NCBI GenBank assembly: GCA_045540335.1
Contig: JAZQHC010000052.1
Span: forward strand, 1 to 60,674
Direction: 5' to 3'
Origin: RGIG7213 sp045540335
GTDB lineage: Bacteria > Bacillota > Clostridia > Oscillospirales > CAG-272
DNA: 60,674 nt
Shown here: positions 42,192-50,542 of the stretch, piece by piece
Layout of the letters: each line of letters starts with the position of its first letter
Numbering within the stretch: the stretch's first letter is position 1
The notes under the pieces: generated by a model
What the model was told of the DNA's origin: nothing
What the model saw: the letters and a program-made list of their open reading frames with translations, nothing else
Databases searched by the model: none
Position numbers and translations under genes: made by a program

Positions 42192-43049
42192 ATGTTTGTA
42201 TCCGATAAATGGAAAGACTATGAATTGATAGACGCTTCTGACGGGGAAAGGTTAGAGCGTTGGGGAAAATATATACTTATACGTCCCGATCCGCAAATAA
42301 TCTGGAAAGGAAAAAAAACGAGTCCGCTGTGGAAAAAAGCGGATGCCATATATCGAAGAGAGTCCACCGGGGGCGGAAAATGGGTAAAATGCAACGTGCC
42401 CGAATCGTGGAATGTTTCATACGGAAATCTAAAATTTCTTATTAAGCCCATGGGCTTCAAGCATACGGGGCTTTTCCCCGAACAAGCCGTAAACTGGGAT
42501 TGGTTTTCAAAAATTCTTTCCGATAACGGCGGCGGCAGAGTTTTAAACTTATTTGCATATACGGGCGGCGCTACGGTGGCGGCTTCTTCAGCGGGTGCCG
42601 ATGTATGCCATGTAGATGCTTCAAAGGGTATGACTGCACAAGCAAAACAAAATGCCGTGCTTTCCGGTGTGGACAAAAATTTTATACGTTATATCGTTGA
42701 TGATTGTATGAAGTTTATTGAAAGGGAAATAAGGCGCGGTAACTCGTACGAGGGAATTATAATGGATCCGCCTTCTTACGGAAGGGGCCCCGGCGGCGAG
42801 GTTTGGAAGCTTGAAGAATGCGTTGACGAGCTTATTTTCAAAGCTTCACAACTTTTGTCTGAAAAGCCGCTGTTTTTCCTTGTTAATTCCTATACAACAG
42901 GGCTTTCCCCGTCCGCTGTTGGTTATATGCTTAACACAGGTATAAAAAAGAAATTGGGCGGAAAAGTGGATTGTGACGAGGTTGGCCTTCCCGTTACGCA
43001 AACGGGCGTATGCTTACCTTGCGGATCTGCTTGCCGTTGGTATAAATAA
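42192..43049 (+). CDS. Class I SAM-dependent methyltransferase (RlmI/RlmL-like)
   Basis: A 285-residue methyltransferase. The SAM-binding motif is RVLNLFAYTGGATVAASSAG, motif IV is IIMDPPSYGRGPGGEVWKLE, close to the rRNA large-subunit m5C1962 (RlmI) group, and the C-terminus shows LPVTQTGVCLPCGSACRWY. The N-terminal 100 residues lack a clear PUA domain. It lies 10 bases after ruvB and ends exactly where ecfA1 begins, so it is part of the long operon. The RNA target is a guess. Confidence 0.85.
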   Translation: MFVSDKWKDYELIDASDGERLERWGKYILIRPDPQIIWKGKKTSPLWKKADAIYRRESTGGGKWVKCNVPESWNVSYGNLKFLIKPMGFKHTGLFPEQAVNWDWFSKILSDNGGGRVLNLFAYTGGATVAASSAGADVCHVDASKGMTAQAKQNAVLSGVDKNFIRYIVDDCMKFIEREIRRGNSYEGIIMDPPSYGRGPGGEVWKLEECVDELIFKASQLLSEKPLFFLVNSYTTGLSPSAVGYMLNTGIKKKLGGKVDCDEVGLPVTQTGVCLPCGSACRWYK

Positions 43050-43922
43050 ATGGCGATAATAAAAATTAACGGTCTTTCATTTTCATATAAAAGCGACGAC
43101 GGTGCTGTTCCGATACTTAAAAATATAGATCTGGAAGTAAACGAAGGGGAATTTTTGTGTGTTCTCGGCCATAACGGAAGCGGAAAATCAACCCTTGCTA
43201 AATTGATAAATATGATACTTTCGGAAGAATCCGGAATTATCGAAGGAAAAATAGAAGTTTTCGGTAAGGATATTTCGCACGATATTACAGAAGACGAAAT
43301 ATACGACCTCCGCAAACGTATAGGCATGGTTCACCAAAATCCTGATAATCAGATCGTCGCTACGACTGTAGAAGAAGACGTTGCCTTTGGCGTTGAAAAT
43401 TTGGGTGTTCCAAGGGATGAAATAAGAACAAGAGTTGACGATGCCTTGAAATGCGTAGGCATGGAAGATTACGCAATGCACGCACCGCACAGACTTTCGG
43501 GTGGGCAAAAACAACGCGTTGCGATAGCGGGTATAATCGCAATGCGCCCCGACGTTATTATTTTTGATGAATCTACCGCAATGCTTGACCCATTTGGAAG
43601 GGATGACGTGATGAACACGATACGCCGCCTTAACAAAGAGGAAAAAAAGACTATAATTCTTATAACACACTATATGAATGAAGCGGCGCTGGCAGATAGA
43701 GTCGTTGTTTTGAACAAAGGCGAGGTCTTTAAGGTTGGCGTTCCCGAAGATGTTTTTTCGCAGGTTGATGAGTTAAAAAACGTTGGGCTTGATGTTCCGC
43801 AGGTAACAGAGCTTTGCTTTTTGCTGAAAAAAGCAGGGTTGCCTATCTACAGAATGCCTACACGCACGAAAACCGCCCTTGAAGTAGTTAAAAAAGCTTT
43901 TTCAGGGCTTGAGGGGGTGTAA
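43050..43922 (+). CDS. ecfA1: Energy-coupling factor transporter ATPase EcfA1
   Basis: A 290-residue ABC ATPase: Walker A GHNGSGKST, Q-loop VHQNPDNQIVATTVEEDVAF, signature LSGGQKQRVAIAG, Walker B DVIIFDESTAMLDPFG, switch His ILITHYMNEA. The QNPDNQ Q-loop is the EcfA hallmark. With EcfA2 and EcfT it forms the shared energising module for vitamin-binding S components encoded elsewhere. The ATG follows the previous stop with no gap. Confidence 0.95.
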   Translation: MAIIKINGLSFSYKSDDGAVPILKNIDLEVNEGEFLCVLGHNGSGKSTLAKLINMILSEESGIIEGKIEVFGKDISHDITEDEIYDLRKRIGMVHQNPDNQIVATTVEEDVAFGVENLGVPRDEIRTRVDDALKCVGMEDYAMHAPHRLSGGQKQRVAIAGIIAMRPDVIIFDESTAMLDPFGRDDVMNTIRRLNKEEKKTIILITHYMNEAALADRVVVLNKGEVFKVGVPEDVFSQVDELKNVGLDVPQVTELCFLLKKAGLPIYRMPTRTKTALEVVKKAFSGLEGV

Positions 43923-43924
43923 AA

Positions 43925-44788
43925 ATGCCGCTTTGCTTAGAAAACGTAAGTTATATATACGGTGAACATACACCGTTTGAAATGCACGCCCTTAACAATT
44001 TGAACGTTACCTTTAAAGACGGTAAAGTAACAGGCTTAATGGGGCATACGGGGTCAGGAAAATCAACCGCCGCACAAATGCTTAATGGCTTGTTAAAGCC
44101 AACACACGGAAGGGTTTTGCTTGATGGCGAAGACATAAATGCATCAAAAAAAACTTGTTATCAGGCGAAATTTAAGGTTGGGCTTGTTTTTCAGTACCCT
44201 GAATACCAACTGTTTAAAGAAACCGTTTGGGAAGATATAGCCTATGGCCCGCGAAATATGAAGCTTTCAGAGGACGAGGTAAAAAAACGTGTTCTTCAAG
44301 CGGCTGAATTTGTGGGTCTTTCAAAGCAAACGCTTCAAAAATCCCCGTTCGAGCTTTCGGGTGGGCAAAAACGCCGTGCGGCAATCGCAGGTATCATAGC
44401 AATGAAACCGCGTTTTCTTGTTCTTGATGAACCTGCCGCAGGTCTTGACCCTGCCGGAAGGGATGATATTTTAACTAAAATAACATCCTATATTTCCGAG
44501 GGAAAAACTTCTGTTATATTGATCAGCCACAGTATGGAGGACATTGCAAAATATTGTGACGAAATAGTGGTTATGGATAACGGTGCAGTTTGTATGAACG
44601 GCACGCCGAAAGAGGTTTTTGAAAACTATCGACAGCTAAAGCAAATAGGCTTGAATACCCCGCAAATAACCAGATTTATGACAAAACTGTATAATGAAGG
44701 ATTTAATGTTGAAAGATCGGTTTTAACCACAGAACAAGCTGCAGAACAGCTTATTTCGCTTTTCAATAAACTTAAAAAAGGAAATTAA
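43925..44788 (+). CDS. ecfA2: Energy-coupling factor transporter ATPase EcfA2
   Basis: A 287-residue ABC ATPase: Walker A GHTGSGKST, Q-loop FQYPEYQLFKETVWEDIAYG, signature LSGGQKRRAAIAG, Walker B RFLVLDEPAAGLDPAG, switch His LISHSMEDIA. The QYPEYQ Q-loop separates it from EcfA1. Two bases after ecfA1 and directly adjoining ecfT. Confidence 0.95.
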   Translation: MPLCLENVSYIYGEHTPFEMHALNNLNVTFKDGKVTGLMGHTGSGKSTAAQMLNGLLKPTHGRVLLDGEDINASKKTCYQAKFKVGLVFQYPEYQLFKETVWEDIAYGPRNMKLSEDEVKKRVLQAAEFVGLSKQTLQKSPFELSGGQKRRAAIAGIIAMKPRFLVLDEPAAGLDPAGRDDILTKITSYISEGKTSVILISHSMEDIAKYCDEIVVMDNGAVCMNGTPKEVFENYRQLKQIGLNTPQITRFMTKLYNEGFNVERSVLTTEQAAEQLISLFNKLKKGN

Positions 44789-45616
44789 ATGATTAAAGAT
44801 ATAACCTTGGGGCAATTTTTTCCGGGGGATTCGATAATACACAGAATGGATCCTCGTGCTAAAATATTGTTGGCTTTTATAATGATAGGCGTTATATTCT
44901 GCGCTTCATCTGCCATAGCCTTTTCGATATGCTTTGTTGCCGTTGTCGGCTTGATCGCAATATCGAAAATTTCGCTTCGTGTTATTATAAGGGGTATGAA
45001 GCCGATAGTATTTATACTTTTGTTTACGGCCGTAATACAGATATTTTTGACAAGAAGCGGCACCCCGATATTAGAATTTGGAATACTTAAGATATATTCC
45101 GACGGCGTTATTTATGCTGTGAAAATGATATTAAGAATAATACTTTTGATCACTTGCACAAGTATTCTTCTTTCATATACAACGTCGCCCATCGTTTTAA
45201 CAGACGGCATCGAAGGCTTGCTTAAGCCGTTAAAAAAAGTAGGGCTTAACGTACACGAATTTGCAATGATGATGTCTATCGCAATGCGATTTATTCCTAC
45301 CATAGTGGAAGAAACAGATAAGATCGTTTCTGCACAAAAGGCACGCGGTACAGATTTTTCTTCCGGCGGTCTTATACGGCGCGCCAAAGCTATGATACCT
45401 GTATTTATTCCATTGCTTGCCGCTGAAATACGCCGTGCAGACGAGCTTTCTTGCGCTATGATATGCCGTTGTTATCGCGGCGGTGAGGGCAGAACTAAAT
45501 TAAAGCTTCTTAAAATGCATTCGTATGATTACGTAGTTTTGATATTTTCTGTACTTTTACTTGTGTTAGTTATTTTTTCGAATATCATTTCTTCAAGAAT
45601 GGGGTTACCGATATGA
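44789..45616 (+). CDS. ecfT: Energy-coupling factor transporter transmembrane protein EcfT
   Basis: A 275-residue integral membrane scaffold. The N-terminus is typical (GQFFPGDSIIHRMDPRAKIL), and the two coupling motifs that touch the ATPases are present (VSAQKARGTDFSSGGLIRRA and the later ADELSCAMICRCYRGG, the A-R-G and related boxes). About five or six helices. It begins at the base after the ecfA2 stop and overlaps truA by ATGA. No S component is in the operon, so this is a group II system. Confidence 0.95.
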   Translation: MIKDITLGQFFPGDSIIHRMDPRAKILLAFIMIGVIFCASSAIAFSICFVAVVGLIAISKISLRVIIRGMKPIVFILLFTAVIQIFLTRSGTPILEFGILKIYSDGVIYAVKMILRIILLITCTSILLSYTTSPIVLTDGIEGLLKPLKKVGLNVHEFAMMMSIAMRFIPTIVEETDKIVSAQKARGTDFSSGGLIRRAKAMIPVFIPLLAAEIRRADELSCAMICRCYRGGEGRTKLKLLKMHSYDYVVLIFSVLLLVLVIFSNIISSRMGLPI

Positions 45617-46389
45617 AATACTTACTGAATATATCATATCTTGGCTGTGATTATCACGGCTTTCAGATACAAAGTAATGCAAAAACCGTAGCAGGCACTT
45701 TAAAAACCGCGTGTGAAACCTTATTCGGTGCGGAATGTACTGTTTCGGGCTGCAGCAGAACGGATGCAGGCGTTCACGCTTTGGACTACTATACCGCGTG
45801 TGAGGTTAACGGAGGCAACGATATACCTGTTGAAAAAATACCGTACGCCTTGAATCACCTCTTGCCGGACGATATTGCAATAAAAAATGCACGCATAGTT
45901 GCTGATGAATTCAATCCCCGCCATGCAGAGTATAAGGAATATGTTTATGTAGTTCACAACTCTCCGCACAAAGACCCATTTCTTCATAAAAGGGCATTGC
46001 GATTTGCAGATAAGTTAGACGAAGTGTTTCTTAACGCCCAAGCGCAGGATTTTGTCGGAAAACATGATTTTTCAGCGTTTATGGCAACAGGATCAAGTGT
46101 TAATACCACAGTAAGAACCGTGAAATATTTTACAGTAAGGCGCGAGGGTGATTCCGTACGTTTTACGGTAGCGGCAGACGGTTTTCTTTACAACATGGTA
46201 AGAATAATGGTTGGCACTTTACTTGATATGTCGAAAGGAAAGATTGAAAAAAATGGTATTGGCGGTATTATTTCTTCGCTTGACAGAAGTAATGCAGGTG
46301 TGACTGTTCCACCGGATGGACTTTATCTTTCAAAGGTTTTTTACAAAGAAGAATATCTAACCGCACGGGGTCAGTGTTTTGAAAAATAA
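45613..46389 (+). CDS. truA: tRNA pseudouridine(38-40) synthase TruA
   Basis: A 258-residue TruA. The catalytic Asp is in CSRTDAGVHALDY; other family blocks are YLGCDYHGFQIQSNAKTVAG, NPRHAEYKEYVYVV and FLYNMVRIMVGTLLDMSKGK. It modifies U38-U40 of the tRNA anticodon stem. The ecfA-ecfT-truA order is common in Firmicutes. It overlaps both neighbours, by 4 and 11 bases. Confidence 0.97.
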   Translation: MKYLLNISYLGCDYHGFQIQSNAKTVAGTLKTACETLFGAECTVSGCSRTDAGVHALDYYTACEVNGGNDIPVEKIPYALNHLLPDDIAIKNARIVADEFNPRHAEYKEYVYVVHNSPHKDPFLHKRALRFADKLDEVFLNAQAQDFVGKHDFSAFMATGSSVNTTVRTVKYFTVRREGDSVRFTVAADGFLYNMVRIMVGTLLDMSKGKIEKNGIGGIISSLDRSNAGVTVPPDGLYLSKVFYKEEYLTARGQCFEK

Positions 46390-47665
46390 TAAAAAACGAA
46401 ATATCACCGGGGAAGATATAATTGATATATCATCTGAATCACAAAGAAAAGATGCCAGATCCGGCGGTCCCGAGCTTGATATTTTCCAAACAGAAGAGGA
46501 CAGCATAAACGAATATTACGTTAAACTGTCGTATAAATTACGTTTTTTCAAATTTCTTTCGCTTCTTCTTTTCGTGGTGTTCGTGCTTTGTATGATAACT
46601 GCGTTTTCTAACGATATAACTACCGAAAAATTCAGATATTTAATGAAGGATATGAATATCGACCTTCCTGTTACACCGTCTGAATTTGGAAGTATTGCAT
46701 ATACGGAAGACGCCGAGCTTTCGTTTGGCATGTTTAAAAACGATCTTCTTTCCGTAGGCAGGCAAAGCGTTGAGATAGTTGATATGGCGGGGAATATCGT
46801 TTTAAACAGCGAAATAAATTATGTTAAACCGCATATTTCTATAGGCGAAAGTTATTTTTTGGTGTACGATCTTGCGGGATATGATTTTTCGGTGTATAAC
46901 TCGTTTTCTTCCTTGTATACCGAAACTTTGGACTATCCCATATCGGATGCTTACATGTGCGACAACGGCAGATTTGCTATAGTAACACGAACGCAGGATT
47001 ACAGATGCTGCGTCTTGATATACAACAAAAATTACGAAGTTGCATATACATGGAAAACGAATGATAAATACGTGTTTGACATTGTTTTGAATGAAGACGG
47101 ATATTTTATCATCTATGCCGCATCTGTTGCAGACGGTATTTTATCCACTGAATGTATAAGCGGAAATATCAAAAACGAAGCCGTTACATCAAGCGAATAC
47201 GGAAAAGGCATACTTGCTTTAAAATCGAATAAATTCAGTAATGGAAGATATTCGGTTTTTTGCACGGATAGGGTTGTTTTTGCCGATTCTGAAAATAATG
47301 TTTCATCACAATATCTTTTCGGCGCAGACGAATGCGTTTTAAGCTATTCAGAAGAAAAGTATGCTGCCGTAGTTCTTGATTGTGCAACGTTGGGCAAAGA
47401 AAATATATTGTATGTGTTCGATTCTTTCGGAAATACTGTTTACAGTACAGAGATTCCCGCGAATGCAATGTCTTTATACGTCTATGGCGAATATGCATAT
47501 TTACTTTATACAGATGATATATTACAAATATCGCTTGCAGACGGTGCAAAAAAGCACTATTCCAACGGAAATGTTGTATCCTCGTTGCTGCAAACCCAAA
47601 GCGGTGTTTTGCTTGCAACCGGGAAAAACAGGGCTTATCCTGTGCAAATTGAAGATTTTCAATAA
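46379..47665 (+). CDS. DUF5711-like membrane-anchored beta-propeller protein
   Basis: A 428-residue protein from a TTG at 46379 with CGGGG upstream. The cytosolic N-terminal 55 residues are acidic, a single transmembrane helix follows (FFKFLSLLLFVVFVLCMITA), and the outer 340 residues contain repeated strand blocks (SFGMFKNDLLSVGRQSVEIV, GRFAIVTRTQDYRCCVLIYN, AYLLYTDDILQISLADGAKK) as in the clostridial DUF5711 family. Function unknown. Placed between truA (11-base overlap) and the CvpA gene. Confidence 0.75.
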   Translation: MKNNKKRNITGEDIIDISSESQRKDARSGGPELDIFQTEEDSINEYYVKLSYKLRFFKFLSLLLFVVFVLCMITAFSNDITTEKFRYLMKDMNIDLPVTPSEFGSIAYTEDAELSFGMFKNDLLSVGRQSVEIVDMAGNIVLNSEINYVKPHISIGESYFLVYDLAGYDFSVYNSFSSLYTETLDYPISDAYMCDNGRFAIVTRTQDYRCCVLIYNKNYEVAYTWKTNDKYVFDIVLNEDGYFIIYAASVADGILSTECISGNIKNEAVTSSEYGKGILALKSNKFSNGRYSVFCTDRVVFADSENNVSSQYLFGADECVLSYSEEKYAAVVLDCATLGKENILYVFDSFGNTVYSTEIPANAMSLYVYGEYAYLLYTDDILQISLADGAKKHYSNGNVVSSLLQTQSGVLLATGKNRAYPVQIEDFQ

Positions 47666-47682
47666 TAAAGAAGGGAAATAAT

Positions 47683-48204
47683 ATGAATTATATAATTGAT
47701 TTGCTTTTTGTTGCAATAGTCGCACTTTCCATCTTAAGGGGGTGGAAGGCAGGTTTTATAAAAACCGTAATGCACCTTATAATAAATTTGCTTTCGTTCG
47801 TTATTGCTTTTATTTTCGCTTCACCTATTTCCATGCTGTTTCGTGATAACATATTGCCCGATTATCCAACGGAAATATCGCACGCAGCAGCATACATAAT
47901 CGCATTTGCGGTTATATATGTAGTTGCACATATAGGCATTGCTATTGCAACTTCCATTCTTGATATTATATCAAAGCTGCCTATACTCAATTTTACGAAT
48001 AAATCTCTCGGCATAGCTATGGGCGGGGTTTTGGGCTTGGTTTATGCATGGATATTTGCGATAATCCTTAATTACGCATATCCGATGCTTAACTCTCATA
48101 ACCCGGAAATTTTCACGGAAGATATATTACAATCATCTATTCTGTTTCCGTTGATATTTAACGTCAACATCTTAAAATATTTATTTGACTTAATCGGTTT
48201 ATAA
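47683..48204 (+). CDS. CvpA-family membrane protein
   Basis: A 173-residue protein with four transmembrane helices and the family start IIDLLFVAIVALSILRGWKA then GFIKTVMHLIINLLSFVIAF; GIAMGGVLGLVYAWIFAIIL also matches. CvpA was first linked to colicin V export and is now associated with envelope homeostasis in several bacteria; its biochemical activity is not settled. AAGGGAAA ribosome site, 17 bases after the preceding gene. Confidence 0.85.
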   Translation: MNYIIDLLFVAIVALSILRGWKAGFIKTVMHLIINLLSFVIAFIFASPISMLFRDNILPDYPTEISHAAAYIIAFAVIYVVAHIGIAIATSILDIISKLPILNFTNKSLGIAMGGVLGLVYAWIFAIILNYAYPMLNSHNPEIFTEDILQSSILFPLIFNVNILKYLFDLIGL

Positions 48205-48238
48205 TACATCCCATTTATTATTATAGAAAGGCTAAATA

Positions 48239-50515
48239 ATGCAACTTTGTTCCAAATGCAATAAACGTATTGCTGTTGTTTTTATGACAAGAATTGAAAA
48301 TGGCAATACGATAAACGAAGGTCTTTGCTTAAAATGTGCAAAAGAGCTTGGTATAAAACCCGTTGATGATATACTTGGCAAAATGGGCATCAGCGACGAG
48401 GATCTCGACCGTATGGACGGCGAGATGAACAGTATAATGGAAGGATCGATGGGCGATTTTCCGGCTATGGCAGGCGATGAAAATAATGCCAATGCACCTG
48501 CTATTGATTTTGCAAAGCTTTTTGGAAATAACTCTGAACAAAAGAAAGATTCCAAAAAAGAAGCAAAGAAAAAAGAAAAGGCAAAAAATTATCTTAATAA
48601 TTACTGCTTAAACCTTACGGAAAGGGCTAAAGAAGGTAAGCTTGATCGTATAATCGGCCGCGACCGCGAGCTTGAGCGTGTTATACAGATATTAAACCGC
48701 CGCCAAAAAAACAACCCCTGTCTTATCGGCGAACCGGGCGTAGGTAAAACTGCCATTGCGGAAGCTTTGGCGCAGCGCATAGCAGAAAAAAAAGTACCGT
48801 ATAAGCTTCAGAATAAAGAGGTTTACGTTCTTGATCTTACCGCTATGGTTGCGGGTACTCAATTCAGAGGGCAGTTTGAAGGCAGAATGAAGGGCCTTAT
48901 AGACGAAGTAAAGACACTTGGAAATATAATTCTTGTTATAGACGAGGTTCATAATCTCGTAGGGGCAGGCGATGCAGAGGGCAGTATGAATGCTGCAAAC
49001 ATTATGAAGCCCGCACTTTCAAGATCTGAAATACAAGTTATAGGTGCAACTACTTTAGGCGAATACAGAAAATATATTGAAAAGGATTCTGCCCTTGAAA
49101 GGCGTTTTCAGCCCGTTATAGTCGCCGAACCTTCGATAACGGATACGGTGGATATTCTTAAAGGTATTAAGCAGTATTATGAAAAATATCATGGCTTGAA
49201 AATATCAGACGAAATAGTTTACAGAACGGTAATTCTTTCCGAACGATATATAACTGATAGATTTTTGCCGGATAAGGCGATCGACCTTCTTGATGAAGCA
49301 GCATCACACCTTGCGATAAACACACCTGTTTTAAGCCAAATAGCACAAAAAACAGATTCACTTAACGACATCATATCAGAAAAAGAGAAGATAGAAAATA
49401 CCCCCGCACCCGAAGAAGAGGATGCGTTAGCCCAAAGATATGAAAAGCTTGCCCAGCTTAAAAGTGATGAAATGCGCATAACAGAAGAGCTTGAGCATTT
49501 AAAGCCGCAAGGCGAGAACGTAAGGCTTTCGATAGAAGATCTTGCAAAGGTTATCGAAATATGGACCGGTATCCCCGCAGGAAATATAACCGAGAATGAG
49601 TTTGCGCGTATTGGTACGTTGGGAAAACGCCTAAGCGAAAGGATCGTCGGTCAAGACGAAGCGATATCCGCAGTGGTAAGGGCTATAAAACGAAATCGTG
49701 CAGGGGTATCGTATAAGAAAAAGCCTGTTTCGTTTATATTTGCAGGCCCTACCGGTGTAGGTAAAACAGAACTTGTAAAAACACTTGCCAACGACCTGTT
49801 TGATTCGCCTGATGCTTTGATTCGCGTTGATATGTCCGAATATATGGAAAAACACTCTGTTTCAAGGCTTATAGGCTCGCCCCCCGGTTATGTCGGATAT
49901 GATGAAGCGGGGCAGCTTACCGAGAAAATACGCAGAAGGCCTTATTCCGTCGTTCTTTTTGACGAAATCGAAAAGGGCCACCCGGATGTTATGAATATAA
50001 TGCTTCAAATCTTGGACGACGGCCGCATTACCGACGCCCAAGGAAGGGAAGTAAATTTCGAAAATACGATAATAGTTATGACAACGAATGCAGGCTCTAA
50101 CTACGTTTCTGCCCCTGCGGGATTCGGCAAAGAAAAAGCAGTATTAGGCAAAGAAAAAACAGAAAAGGCACTTGCTGATTTCTTAAGACCTGAATTTTTA
50201 AACCGAGTTGATGAAATAATAACGTTTAATTCTTTGTCTAAGCTTGATTTTAAGCAGATAGCAGATATCATGCTTAAAGAATTCGGCAAAGCATTAGCGG
50301 ATAGGGGTATAATTCTTTCATATACAGATTCTGCGCGAGATTTTATCGCTGAAGAATCATATTCCGAAAAGTATGGTGCGCGTAATATGCGCAGATATAT
50401 AGAGAAAAACGTAGAAGATCAAGCGGCAAACTTAATTATAGATAATTATGATAAGGATCTTTCGCATTTGACCGTTGACGTTGAAGAAGGAAAGATTACA
50501 GTAAAACTTAATTGA
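48239..50515 (+). CDS. Clp-family AAA+ unfoldase with N-terminal zinc finger (ClpE/ClpC type)
   Basis: A 758-residue Hsp100 protein. The N-terminus is a four-cysteine zinc finger (CSKCNKRIAV then CLKCAKELG), as in ClpE, followed by an acidic linker and a lysine-rich stretch in place of the double Clp_N repeat. AAA1: GEPGVGKTAIAEALA, VIDEVHNLVGAG. A short middle region (about residues 375-425) replaces the full ClpC M-domain. AAA2: GPTGVGKTELVKTLA, VVLFDEIEKGHPD, and a C-terminal D2-small domain. It probably feeds proteins to ClpP. The P-type ATPase-like gene follows after 27 bases, which makes partnership possible. I leave the symbol open because the UVR/M-domain boundaries cannot be judged by eye. 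Confidence 0.92.
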   Translation: MQLCSKCNKRIAVVFMTRIENGNTINEGLCLKCAKELGIKPVDDILGKMGISDEDLDRMDGEMNSIMEGSMGDFPAMAGDENNANAPAIDFAKLFGNNSEQKKDSKKEAKKKEKAKNYLNNYCLNLTERAKEGKLDRIIGRDRELERVIQILNRRQKNNPCLIGEPGVGKTAIAEALAQRIAEKKVPYKLQNKEVYVLDLTAMVAGTQFRGQFEGRMKGLIDEVKTLGNIILVIDEVHNLVGAGDAEGSMNAANIMKPALSRSEIQVIGATTLGEYRKYIEKDSALERRFQPVIVAEPSITDTVDILKGIKQYYEKYHGLKISDEIVYRTVILSERYITDRFLPDKAIDLLDEAASHLAINTPVLSQIAQKTDSLNDIISEKEKIENTPAPEEEDALAQRYEKLAQLKSDEMRITEELEHLKPQGENVRLSIEDLAKVIEIWTGIPAGNITENEFARIGTLGKRLSERIVGQDEAISAVVRAIKRNRAGVSYKKKPVSFIFAGPTGVGKTELVKTLANDLFDSPDALIRVDMSEYMEKHSVSRLIGSPPGYVGYDEAGQLTEKIRRRPYSVVLFDEIEKGHPDVMNIMLQILDDGRITDAQGREVNFENTIIVMTTNAGSNYVSAPAGFGKEKAVLGKEKTEKALADFLRPEFLNRVDEIITFNSLSKLDFKQIADIMLKEFGKALADRGIILSYTDSARDFIAEESYSEKYGARNMRRYIEKNVEDQAANLIIDNYDKDLSHLTVDVEEGKITVKLN

Positions 50516-50542
50516 TAATTTGAATGAAAGGGGGAAAAGCAC